Shown here: one piece after another, positions 1 to 6,174 of the stretch
Position numbering within the stretch: position 1 is the stretch's first letter
Layout of the letters: every line of letters starts with the position of its first letter
Source: Actinomycetes bacterium
GTDB taxonomy: Bacteria; Actinomycetota; Acidimicrobiia; Acidimicrobiales; CADCSY01
Length of the DNA stretch: 22,947 bases
Reading direction: 5' to 3'
Assembly (NCBI GenBank): GCA_025464025.1
Contig: JAODBP010000322.1
Coordinates: 1-22,947, forward strand
Made by a program: the position numbers and the translations under genes
The notes under the pieces: generated by a model
The model's input: the letters and a program-made list of their open reading frames with translations, nothing else
What the model was told of the DNA's origin: nothing
The model's database searches: none

Positions 1-220
1 CGAAGTCCTCCCGGTCGACGACGGTGGAGTTCACGAAGCGGAAGGTCTCGAGGAACTCGTAGATCGACTCGTAGGAGTAGAGCTGGTCGACATCGTCGGT
101 GGGCAGGGCGATGCCGTGCTTCTTGGCCAGGTCGGCCACCGTGGCCGGGCGCAGGGTGCCCTCGACGTGGCAGTGCAGCTCGACCTTGGGCAGGCGGCGG
201 AGGTACTCGGCGTAGTCCAT
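1..220 (-). CDS. Adenosine deaminase-family protein, N-terminal part (cut by window edge)
   Basis: Only the first 73 codons are inside the window; the gene continues beyond position 1. The N-terminus contains the metal-binding segment KVELHCHVEGTLRP (residues 12-25), the family's first HxH zinc-ligand motif, followed by an adenosine-deaminase-like stretch (ATVADLAKKHGIALP). Family members hydrolytically deaminate adenosine, adenine or modified purine derivatives in the cytoplasm. The ATG at 220 is preceded by a good ribosome binding site (GGAG, 5-nt spacer) and lies 10 nt after the stop of the Rieske oxygenase gene, so it is probably the next gene of the same operon. Substrate (adenosine, adenine, N6-substituted purine) cannot be decided from the fragment. 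Family call is strong; exact function is open. Confidence 0.88.
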   Translation of the reverse strand, partial: MDYAEYLRRLPKVELHCHVEGTLRPATVADLAKKHGIALPTDDVDQLYSYESIYEFLETFRFVNSTVVDREDF

Positions 221-230
221 GGGCGCTCCT

Positions 231-1253
231 TCAGACGACGGCGTGGGTGGCGGCGGTGAGGGTGGCCCGGACGGCGTCGGGGCCGACCTCGGCGGCGTCG
301 GCCAGCTCCCGGAGCCAGCGGCGGTACTCGATCGACACCTTGTCGGTGCGCACCGAGACCTCGACACCGGGTTCGAGCGGGAGCTCGGGCGGGTCCTGGG
401 CGCAGACGACGGGTTCGTCCTCGGCCAGCACCACCGCCTGGAACGCCATGTGGTGGGCGTCGCTCTCGGGGTCGAGGTCGTCGTCCCGGGCGATCATCCA
501 GAAGGCCCGGCACTCGCCGGCGCTGACCGGCGAGGCCGTCATCCAGAGCCGGCGGCGGGCGCCGGCCTCGAGGGTGAAGTCGATGTCGACGGTGAGCGGC
601 ATCGGCATGCGGTAGCGCGAGCTGCCGAACATGGCCGTGTCCTCGACCTCCTGGTCGGGCGGGTCGTAGTCGAAGCGCAGCTCGCCGTCCTGGCGGCGGA
701 TCTCGGGGAGCTGGGGCACCGGCTCGTCGCGGCGGCCGAGGGTGCCGTCGTGGACCCAGGCGAAGTGGGCCAGGTCGACGAAGTTCTCGACCCGGCGGGC
801 CGCCGAGGTCGGCCACGTGTAGGGCGCGCCGGTGAGCACCCGGTAGCTCGTGTCGTCCCACGCCGGGCAGGCCGGGATCGCGGTGCCGGCCGCGCCGTCG
901 AGGCGGACCCAGACCAGGCCGTAGGCGACCGCGGCGTCGAACGACTCGACGCAGGCCCGGCCCGGGATGGGGCCCTCGGGCATGGACGGGAGGTCGTCGC
1001 ACCGACCGTCGAGCCCGAAGCGCCAGCCGTGGTAGGCGCAACGGATGCCGGCGGCCTCCACCGTGCCGACCGACAGGCGGGTCGAGCGGTGGGGGCAGCG
1101 GTCGGTGACGGCGAGGGCGGCGTCGCCGAGGTCGGCCACGGCGAGCTGCCGGCCGAGGAGGGTGACGGCGAGCGGGTGGGGCGCGGCGGCGGCCAGCTCG
1201 TCCACGGTCGCCACCGGGTGCCAGAACAGCTCGAGGGCGGCTTCCAGCGTCAC
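231..1253 (-). CDS. Rieske [2Fe-2S] non-heme iron oxygenase, alpha subunit type
   Basis: The product is 340 aa, typical for single-component-oxygenase members such as O- or N-demethylases. The N-terminal Rieske domain has C53-P-H55 and C72-x2-H75 (DRCPHRS ... IRCAYHGW), the cluster ligands. The C-terminal catalytic domain has ENFVDLAHFAWVH (156-168), giving the bridging Asp160 and iron-binding His163/His168. It should use O2 and electrons from a separate reductase to hydroxylate or dealkylate a small molecule; no reductase or ferredoxin gene is in the window. The start is GTG at 1253, whose GTGA overlaps the stop of the TauD-like gene, so the two are translationally coupled. Neighbouring nucleoside hydrolase and deaminase genes suggest a nucleobase-related substrate, which is inference only. 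Family call is very secure. Confidence 0.93.
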   Translation of the reverse strand: MTLEAALELFWHPVATVDELAAAAPHPLAVTLLGRQLAVADLGDAALAVTDRCPHRSTRLSVGTVEAAGIRCAYHGWRFGLDGRCDDLPSMPEGPIPGRACVESFDAAVAYGLVWVRLDGAAGTAIPACPAWDDTSYRVLTGAPYTWPTSAARRVENFVDLAHFAWVHDGTLGRRDEPVPQLPEIRRQDGELRFDYDPPDQEVEDTAMFGSSRYRMPMPLTVDIDFTLEAGARRRLWMTASPVSAGECRAFWMIARDDDLDPESDAHHMAFQAVVLAEDEPVVCAQDPPELPLEPGVEVSVRTDKVSIEYRRWLRELADAAEVGPDAVRATLTAATHAVV

Positions 1254-2002
1254 TGGAACGCGTACCGGCTGTCGGAGTGGAGGGGGCCGTCGGGAGTGCC
1301 GTTGCCGGCCGTGGTCCAGGCCCACACCCGCCAGAGGAAGCGCTCGCCCTCGTAGGGGTCGCGGCCGTGGAGGACGCGGTAGTTGTCGACGAGGAGCACC
1401 TCGCCCGGCGCCAGGCGGAACCGGGGCGTGGTGCCCGACAGCTCGAGGGTCAGGTCCTTCCAGCGGGCGATGAGCGAGGCGTCGCCCTCGGGGTCGGCGC
1501 TGCCCGGTGCCGGCGCGGCGAAGAGGGGCTGGCGCACGGCCCGCCGACCCGATGGGAGGGCCAGCACGATCGGGGCGATCGTCTGGTGGGCGCCCGGCTC
1601 GGTCTGGTCGATGGCGACGTCGAGGAGGAACCGCTTGAGGGCGCTGTCCATGTGCTCGAGCAGGGCGTAGCCGTCGGCCAGGAACGACTCGCCCCCGACG
1701 GCGCCGTCCTGCACGCACACGAGGGCCATCACGTCGGGGGCCCTGTCGCCGTAGGCGAAGCCGTCGGTGTGGAGCTCGAGCCGCTCCTGCGTGCCGCGCT
1801 TGACCCGGTCCTGGTCGCCGCCCTCGCGGACGGCGGCCGGGTCGGGCACGGCGACCACCTGGTCGTGCCAGACGCGCTCGGCCACAGCCCGGGCACCGGC
1901 TTCGGAGGTGTCGCACCCGGTGAGGATGGCGGCCCCCCGGTCGGCCACCAGCCGGGCCGCCGCGGCGGGATCGGACGTGCGAGAGGGAACGATGCCGACC
2001 AC
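1250..2002 (-). CDS. TauD/TfdA-family Fe(II)/2-oxoglutarate-dependent dioxygenase
   Basis: This 250-aa protein has the clavaminate-synthase-like fold signatures. ELHTDGF (76-82) supplies the HxD iron ligands His78/Asp80, VDNYRVLHGRDPY (205-217) supplies the distal His212, and the following RFLWRVW region has the Arg expected to bind 2-oxoglutarate. Such enzymes couple decarboxylation of 2-oxoglutarate to hydroxylation of a small substrate in the cytoplasm. Fungal xanthine hydroxylase XanA is in this superfamily, which is interesting beside a nucleoside hydrolase, but the sequence does not prove a purine substrate. The start is GTG at 2002 with GAGG about 11 nt upstream. The stop overlaps the next start (GTGA, 1250-1253). 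A 62-nt gap separates it from the upstream nucleoside hydrolase and holds a TTGACA box, so this gene may also have its own promoter. Confidence 0.9.
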   Translation of the reverse strand: MVGIVPSRTSDPAAAARLVADRGAAILTGCDTSEAGARAVAERVWHDQVVAVPDPAAVREGGDQDRVKRGTQERLELHTDGFAYGDRAPDVMALVCVQDGAVGGESFLADGYALLEHMDSALKRFLLDVAIDQTEPGAHQTIAPIVLALPSGRRAVRQPLFAAPAPGSADPEGDASLIARWKDLTLELSGTTPRFRLAPGEVLLVDNYRVLHGRDPYEGERFLWRVWAWTTAGNGTPDGPLHSDSRYAFQ

Positions 2003-2008
2003 CCGTCA

Positions 2009-2038
2009 AGCGTCCTCAGGAATTCAACACTCTGTCAA
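2009..2038 (-). promoter_or_regulatory. Possible internal promoter before the TauD-like gene
   Basis: On the minus strand a perfect TTGACA lies at 2038-2033 in the 62-nt gap between the nucleoside hydrolase and TauD-like genes. About 18 nt downstream is a weak -10 candidate, GACGCT. This is the only sizeable gap between co-directional genes in this half of the operon. The weak -10 keeps confidence low. Confidence 0.3.
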
Positions 2039-2064
2039 CGCTTCGGGCGTTTCCATCTCGTGAA

Positions 2065-3024
2065 CTAGCGGCCGAACAGGGCGCCGACGTGGGCCCGGAA
2101 CGCCTCGACGTCGACCCCGAGGGCGACCCGCCACAGGGTGAAGCCCGGCGGCGTGCCGCCCTCCTGGACGGCGCGGCGGTCGGCGACGGTGGTGCCCCAG
2201 GCCGGGCCGCCGCCGGCGTCGACGGCGAGGGGCAGGACCGGGGCGTGGGTCACGACGTCGTCGGTGGCCAGGGCCAGCACGGCGACCAGGTCGTGGCACG
2301 GGCTGTCGTCGCCGGTGGCGGCGCCCCCGCGGTGGCGGTAGTGCTCGAGCGGGGCGGTGAGGAAGGCGGCGGCCGGGGTGCGGGCCTCGGCGGCGAGGTC
2401 GAGCTCGGCCGGCGAGAGGGTGGCGACCATGGTGACGTCGAGGCCGACGAGCAGGGGCAGCGAGGGCCAGTCGGCCGCCACGACGAGGGCGGCCGCCGTC
2501 GGGTCGTGCGCGACGTTGGCCTCGCCCGTCGGGAGGATGTTGCCGGGCGCCTCGACGACGCCGCCCATGACGACCAGGTCCTTGACCACCTGCGGGAGCT
2601 CGGGGTCGACCTGGAGGGCGCGGGCGAGGTTGGAGAGGGGCCCGATGGTGACGACGCTGACCTCGCCCGGGCGGCTGCGGATGGTCTCGACCAGGAGGGC
2701 GTGGGCGTCGCGGCGGAGGTGGTCGGCCGGGAGGGTGCGGCCGGTGCCACCGAGGCCGTCGTCCCCGTGGATGTGGTGCCCCCGGTCGAGGGGCGGTGTG
2801 GGGCCGATCGGGCCGGGCTCGCCGATGGCGACGGGGATGTCCTCGCGACCGGCAGCGGCGAGCAGGGCGAGGACGTTGCCGGCCGCCACGTCGACCTCGA
2901 CGTTGCCCCACACGCAGGTGATGGCCAGGACCTCGAGGGTCGGGTCGGTGAGCGCCCACCACAGGGCAGCGGCATCGTCGACCCCGCCGTCGGTGTCGAT
3001 GACCACCGGAGTGGGGGGCGTCAC
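2065..3024 (-). CDS. Inosine-uridine-preferring-type nucleoside hydrolase
   Basis: This 319-aa protein is a normal length for the family. The N-terminal DTDGGVDDA (10-18) is the calcium-binding and catalytic Asp cluster. HGDDGLGG (86-93), VVMGGVVE (151-158), EANVAHDPTAA (168-178) and a late SPCHDLVAVLAL (241-252) with His244/Asp245 are further family landmarks. It should hydrolyse the N-glycosidic bond of ribonucleosides to free base plus ribose in the cytoplasm; no signal peptide is visible. The start is GTG at 3024, overlapping the tatA stop (GTGA, 3021-3024), with AAGGAG lying at the end of tatA directly before it. This gene gives the operon its nucleoside theme. Base preference cannot be inferred. 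Confidence 0.92.
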   Translation of the reverse strand: MTPPTPVVIDTDGGVDDAAALWWALTDPTLEVLAITCVWGNVEVDVAAGNVLALLAAAGREDIPVAIGEPGPIGPTPPLDRGHHIHGDDGLGGTGRTLPADHLRRDAHALLVETIRSRPGEVSVVTIGPLSNLARALQVDPELPQVVKDLVVMGGVVEAPGNILPTGEANVAHDPTAAALVVAADWPSLPLLVGLDVTMVATLSPAELDLAAEARTPAAAFLTAPLEHYRHRGGAATGDDSPCHDLVAVLALATDDVVTHAPVLPLAVDAGGGPAWGTTVADRRAVQEGGTPPGFTLWRVALGVDVEAFRAHVGALFGR

Positions 3025-3215
3025 TCCTTGTCGTCGGCGCCCTCGGCCTGACCTCGCTTCAGCTCGCGTTGGGCCTCGCCGAGCGAGCGGGCGAAGCTCG
3101 GCAGCTTCGTGGATCCGAAGAGGAGGAGGACGACGACAGCGACGATGAGCAGCTCAGGAGTTCCCACGCCCACCAACGCTAGGCACCCCGTGCAACACCC
3201 GGATGTCCCCAACAT
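3021..3215 (-). CDS. tatA: Sec-independent translocase component TatA/TatE-like
   Basis: A small protein with the TatA pattern: a transmembrane helix (TPELLIVAVVVLLLFGSTKLP, shown in part by PELLIVAVVVLLLFG), the Phe-Gly hinge, then an amphipathic helix (LPSFARSLGEAQRELKRG) and a short acidic tail. I chose ATG at 3215 (64 aa) because GGAG sits 5 nt upstream. Most TatA proteins start only a few residues before the helix, so GTG at residue 15 (50 aa) is an alternative; the 64-aa form has a Cys-rich leader (GCCTGC). TatA oligomerises in the inner membrane to export folded twin-arginine substrates. No tatC or tatB is nearby, and no oxygenase here shows a twin-arginine signal. Its stop overlaps the nucleoside hydrolase start, so it is co-transcribed with a metabolic gene, which is unusual. 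Confidence 0.82.
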   Translation of the reverse strand: MLGTSGCCTGCLALVGVGTPELLIVAVVVLLLFGSTKLPSFARSLGEAQRELKRGQAEGADDKE

Positions 3216-3249
3216 GAACGCTCCATTGCCCAGCTCCCCCGGCCCCCAC

Positions 3250-3303
3250 CCGAACTGGCGATGGATTGACAACGTTTCTGTTGTCAATCCATCGCCGGTT
3301 CGG
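3250..3303. repeat. Left copy of a long palindrome flanking the AbiEi/DUF559-type gene
   Basis: Arms of 24 nt at 3250-3273 and 3280-3303 pair with one mismatch around a 6-nt loop (GTTTCT). Each arm contains TTGACA reading inward, so TTGACAAC and GTTGTCAA face each other across the loop. The arms are clearly less GC-rich than the surroundings. It lies between the divergent starts of tatA (3215, minus) and the nuclease-like gene (3347, plus). A nearly identical copy is at 4260-4309 in the same loop orientation. It has no T-tract and lies between starts, so it is not a normal terminator. It could be an element end, an operator or an endonuclease target. Confidence 0.93.
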
Positions 3304-3346
3304 ACGGGGCGCTCACTGTCACACCCTCGCGGCACGCTTCCGTGGC

Positions 3347-4261
3347 ATGCGATGCGAGGACGACGCCGTCGAGTTGGCGGCTGGTCAGCACGGTGCCGTC
3401 GGGGTGTGGCAGCTCCGAGCGCTCGGCAGCCGGCGCCAGGAGATCGACCGCCTCCGTGATTCCACACGGTGGTCCGTCGCCTCCGAACGAGTGCTGCTCC
3501 GAGCCGGTGCGCCACCGAGTGAGCAGCAGATCCTTTGGGTGGCGGTGCTCGATGCGAGCCCAGGTGGGGCGATCGCCGGACCGACGGCGGCGTGGATGTG
3601 GGGCGTGCCGGGCTACCGGTTGGAGCCGGTCCACGTGGTGCGGCCCAAGGGTGTGTCGCGGCGACCGTCGGGCCTGGCGATCGTGCACGAGGTGGTCGAC
3701 CTGCACCCGACCCAGATCAAGGTGGTGCGGGGCATCCCCGTGATCAGCCCTGGTCGCCTCGTCTGTGAGCTGTGCGCCACGCACCCGCACCGGGCGGAGC
3801 GCGCTCTGGACTGGCTCTGGAGCGAACGGCTGCTGGACGGGCGGACGTTCCATCGCACCGTCGAGCAGCTCGCCGGGCGGGGGCGCACGGGAAGCCCGCT
3901 GATGCGCGAGCTCGACGGCGCTCGAGGTCCTGAGTACGTGCCGCCGGCGAGTGGGATCGAGCGCCGGTTCATGGAGATCTGCGACTTCCCGATGCTCCGC
4001 CAGGTCGACATCGGCGACGAGGAGTGGTGCGGCAGGGTCGACTTCAAGGACCCGGAGCTGCCGCTGCTCGTGGAGATCCAGAGCGAGAGGTACCACACCG
4101 CCCTGGTCGATCGAGCCGCCGATGCCGCTCGCAAGGCCCGCCTCGAACGAGCCGGCGGGGTGGTCGTCGAGGTGTGGGACTTCGAGGTCTGGCACGACCC
4201 GCCCGTCGTCCGGGAGCGGATCCGGAAGGCTCGATGGGCGCTCATCGCGGCCCGTCGCTGA
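3347..4261 (+). CDS. AbiEi-like / DUF559-type protein with Vsr-like nuclease-fold C-terminus
   Basis: The product is 304 aa from ATG 3347; the frame is open back to a TTG at 3266 inside the left palindrome (331 aa). The N-terminus resembles the winged-helix AbiEi antitoxin-type domain (DDAVELAAGQHGAVGVWQL, then RWSVASERVLLRAG, ~5-54). The middle (GPTAAWMWGVPG, HVVRPKG, GIPVISPGRLVCEL) is typical of solitary actinobacterial AbiEi/DUF559 proteins. The C-terminus (~203-300) resembles DUF559: GRVDFKDP with Asp232, LVEIQSERYH with Glu243, then WDFEVWHDP. This is a restriction-endonuclease or Vsr-like core, but the usual Lys after the Glu is Gln245. No AbiEii toxin gene is adjacent. No clear ribosome binding site precedes the ATG. 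The TGA stop lies partly in the right palindrome, and the gene runs against the operon around it. Biological role is unknown; selfish or defensive function is inference. Confidence 0.75.
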   Translation: MRCEDDAVELAAGQHGAVGVWQLRALGSRRQEIDRLRDSTRWSVASERVLLRAGAPPSEQQILWVAVLDASPGGAIAGPTAAWMWGVPGYRLEPVHVVRPKGVSRRPSGLAIVHEVVDLHPTQIKVVRGIPVISPGRLVCELCATHPHRAERALDWLWSERLLDGRTFHRTVEQLAGRGRTGSPLMRELDGARGPEYVPPASGIERRFMEICDFPMLRQVDIGDEEWCGRVDFKDPELPLLVEIQSERYHTALVDRAADAARKARLERAGGVVVEVWDFEVWHDPPVVRERIRKARWALIAARR

Positions 4262-4309
4262 ACTGGCGATGGATTGACAACGTTCTTGTTGTCAATCCAT
4301 CGCCAGTTC
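4260..4309. repeat. Right copy of the palindrome, overlapping the stop of the AbiEi/DUF559-type gene
   Basis: Perfect 22-nt arms at 4260-4281 and 4288-4309 surround a 6-nt loop (GTTCTT). Arm sequence equals that of the left copy apart from its single mismatch. The first two bases of the repeat form the last two of the TGA stop (4259-4261). It ends 8 nt from the stop codon of the convergent PhyH-like gene, so this copy could act as a bidirectional terminator, but that would not explain the left copy between two starts. Confidence 0.93.
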
Positions 4310-4317
4310 GGGAGGGG

Positions 4318-5142
4318 TCAGCGGGCGGCGTTCTTGACGAAGTCCTCGACGAGGCCGGCGGCGGGGTCGCCGGAGTACCAGCCGCCGCGGATGTGGCGGC
4401 GCCTGGTGTCGTCGTCGGTGGCCCGGGCCGCCGAGTGCCAGAGGTAGGCGTCGTGGAACAGCAGGTCGCCCCGCTGGCAGTAGAGGGCGATCTCGCCGGG
4501 GACGAAGTCGAACCCGAGCGGCATCTCGAACGGCGCCGGCTCCTCGGTGTAGCCAGCGGCGGCGAGCGACCCCTCCGGCACCACGGCGTCGTTGGCGTTG
4601 CGGTACGGCGCCGGCGTGGCCCACCGGTGCGAGCCGGGCACCACCCGCAGGAACCCGTTCGCCGGCGAGGTCCCGTCGACGTGGATGGTGAACGCCACCG
4701 ACGGCCAGATCGGCAGGTGCGGCCCCGACTGCCAGTCGCTGTGCCACCCGATCCGCGTGTACGACGACTCCCGACCGGGCCGGGCGTCCTGGTACACGAC
4801 CCCGAACCGGCTCGACTCCAGCAGCCACGTCTCGGCCCCGATCAGCCGCTGCACCGCCTCGACCACCGACGGGTGCACCACGGCGGCCCGCACCTCGGGC
4901 AGCAGCTCGGTCGCGTACGTCACGTAGTTGGCGAAGCGGGTCTCGACGGCGTCGTCGACCAACACGGTGGTCCCGTACCGCTCGGGCAGGTCGCCGTCGA
5001 CCAGCCGGGCCTGGGCCGTGCAGCACTCGACCTCCATGGCCTCGACCTCGACCTCCGACCACAGCCCCCGCAGCACGGCGTAGCCGTTGACGTCGTAGCA
5101 CTCGGCGAGCGCCTCGAGCTCGTCCACCCCGTAGAAGGTCAT
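4318..5142 (-). CDS. PhyH-family (phytanoyl-CoA dioxygenase-like) Fe(II)/2OG oxygenase
   Basis: This 274-aa protein shows the PhyH pattern: an N-terminal ECYDVNGYAVLRGLWS stretch, HSD in GWHSDWQ (His134/Asp136), VDGTSPANGFLRVVPGSHRW (155-174), and a distal LFHDAYLWHSA with His236 followed by Arg-rich TRRRHIRGGWY. These supply the iron facial triad and the 2-oxoglutarate-binding Arg. Members hydroxylate or halogenate small molecules, often unactivated carbons. The start is ATG at 5142, overlapping the upstream IPNS-like gene stop (ATGA, 5139-5142), so the two are co-translated. The 3' end abuts the right palindrome of the nuclease-gene cassette. Without the cassette, tatA would follow in the same direction. 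Substrate is unknown. Confidence 0.9.
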   Translation of the reverse strand: MTFYGVDELEALAECYDVNGYAVLRGLWSEVEVEAMEVECCTAQARLVDGDLPERYGTTVLVDDAVETRFANYVTYATELLPEVRAAVVHPSVVEAVQRLIGAETWLLESSRFGVVYQDARPGRESSYTRIGWHSDWQSGPHLPIWPSVAFTIHVDGTSPANGFLRVVPGSHRWATPAPYRNANDAVVPEGSLAAAGYTEEPAPFEMPLGFDFVPGEIALYCQRGDLLFHDAYLWHSAARATDDDTRRRHIRGGWYSGDPAAGLVEDFVKNAAR

Positions 5143-6065
5143 GCCGGCACGTACGCCTCGTCGACCCGCACCTTGAACGCCTCCTGTCGGGCCAGCAGGT
5201 GCTCGCCGCACACCAGCGGGGCCAGCGCCGGCCGGTCGGCCGTCACGCACGAGGGCGCCGGCACGACCCGGGCGTCGAGCGCCGGGTAGTGGAAGTACAC
5301 GAGCGCCAGGCGCGACGCCGTGGCCGCCACCTCACGAGGCGGGTTCACGACCCGGTGCACGTTGGCCGGCAACCGCCGGTTGGTCCAGCGGGCGAACAGG
5401 TCGCCGACCTGGAGGACGTACGCATCGGGTGGGATCACCACCGGCACCCACCGCTGGCCGGCCAGCCGCACCTCCAGGCCGCCGGGCGCCTCGTCGGCGG
5501 CCAGCAGGGTCACGCCGCCGCGATCGGTGTGGGCGCCGACCCGGGTCTGCCCGGGCAGCGGCGGCTCGGGCTGGGGGAGGTAGTGGTTGGCCACCAGGTT
5601 GGCGAACTGCCCGTCGGTCCACGCCGGCAGCTCCTCCTCCGGGAGGTCGAGCTCGGCGGCCACGACCCGCACCAACCGTGAGGCCAGCGTGGCGCACGAG
5701 AAGTAGTAGGCGAGCCAGGCCTCGCGGAACCCAGCGACCTCGTCGGGCCACAGCGAGAACTCGTCGACCTCGTGCACCTCGAAGCGTTCGACCAGGTCGG
5801 GCACGCGGGTCCCGATGATGTCGGCCGCGCCCTCGTACACCGGCTGCCACCCGTGCCAGGGGCCGGTGCCGGGCCAGCGCACCTGCTGCTTCACCTCCCG
5901 GGGCAGGGCGAAGAACTCGCGGGACCGGGCGATCACGTCCTGCCGCAGCGACAGGTCGACACCGTGACCCACGATCAGGGCCGACGACGCCAGCTCGAGC
6001 GACCGCACCAGGTCGGCGCCGGCGCTCGGCGCGGCCAGATCGACGACGGGAACCTCTTGCAACAT
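5139..6065 (-). CDS. Isopenicillin-N-synthase-like Fe(II)/2OG oxygenase
   Basis: The product is 308 aa from ATG 6065. It has a DIOX_N-like N-terminal region (VPVVDLAAP ... LIVGHGVDLSLRQDVIARSREFFALPREVK) and a C-terminal 2OG-FeII_Oxy domain. That domain has GAHTDRGGVTLLA (His179/Asp181), QVGDLFARWTNRRLPANVHRVV (His237) and SRLALVYF (Arg252 for 2-oxoglutarate). Family members include thymine 7-hydroxylase, ethylene-forming enzyme and many catabolic hydroxylases. The frame is open further upstream to 6152, but ATG 6065 starts exactly where the family homology starts and lies 7 nt from a TAACTT -10 box, so I infer a leaderless transcript. It is the first gene of the minus-strand operon and couples by a 4-nt overlap to the PhyH-like gene. 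Confidence 0.9.
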   Translation of the reverse strand: MLQEVPVVDLAAPSAGADLVRSLELASSALIVGHGVDLSLRQDVIARSREFFALPREVKQQVRWPGTGPWHGWQPVYEGAADIIGTRVPDLVERFEVHEVDEFSLWPDEVAGFREAWLAYYFSCATLASRLVRVVAAELDLPEEELPAWTDGQFANLVANHYLPQPEPPLPGQTRVGAHTDRGGVTLLAADEAPGGLEVRLAGQRWVPVVIPPDAYVLQVGDLFARWTNRRLPANVHRVVNPPREVAATASRLALVYFHYPALDARVVPAPSCVTADRPALAPLVCGEHLLARQEAFKVRVDEAYVPA

Positions 6066-6072
6066 GTTGTTG

Positions 6073-6078
6073 AAGTTA
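6073..6078 (-). promoter_or_regulatory. -10 box of a leaderless promoter for the oxygenase operon
   Basis: TAACTT reads on the minus strand and is separated by 7 nt from the ATG at 6065, placing the expected transcription start on or next to the A of the start codon. No Shine-Dalgarno sequence precedes the ATG, which fits leaderless initiation. The -35 region is not recognisable. Confidence 0.5.
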
Positions 6079-6110
6079 CGGATCGCGCACTTCCGCCGGA
6101 TCACGGGTGT

Positions 6111-6128
6111 GTGAACGCTGTCGTTCAC
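6111..6128. promoter_or_regulatory. Operator-like inverted repeat in the divergent promoter region
   Basis: GTGAACG ctgt CGTTCAC is a perfect 7-bp inverted repeat with a 4-nt centre, inside the 109-bp region between the divergent starts at 6065 and 6175. Looser TGTGT and ACACA half-sites flank it. Such symmetry suits a dimeric repressor of the GntR or TetR type, and one site could control both operons. No cognate regulator gene is in the window. Confidence 0.45.
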
Positions 6129-6174
6129 GTCGCTGACACACCCCGGTGACACGACGTCGCCATCCTCGGCAGCG

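Noticed and set aside
231..2009. A single 592-aa Rieske fusion protein on the minus strand
   Set aside because: The upstream half is a shadow of the TauD-like gene. Real coding starts at GTG 1253, which overlaps the TauD stop.
3347..4261. Complete AbiE type IV toxin-antitoxin pair
   Set aside because: Only the antitoxin-like N-terminal domain is seen; no AbiEii nucleotidyltransferase gene lies next to it.
4260..4309. Both palindromes as ordinary transcription terminators
   Set aside because: Possible for the right copy between convergent stops, but the left copy is between divergent starts, neither has a T-tract, and the near-identical sequence is not required for termination.
3250..4309. 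Insertion sequence with classical terminal inverted repeats
   Set aside because: Each end is itself a complete palindrome rather than one half of an inverted pair, no transposase is encoded, and no target-site duplication is visible.
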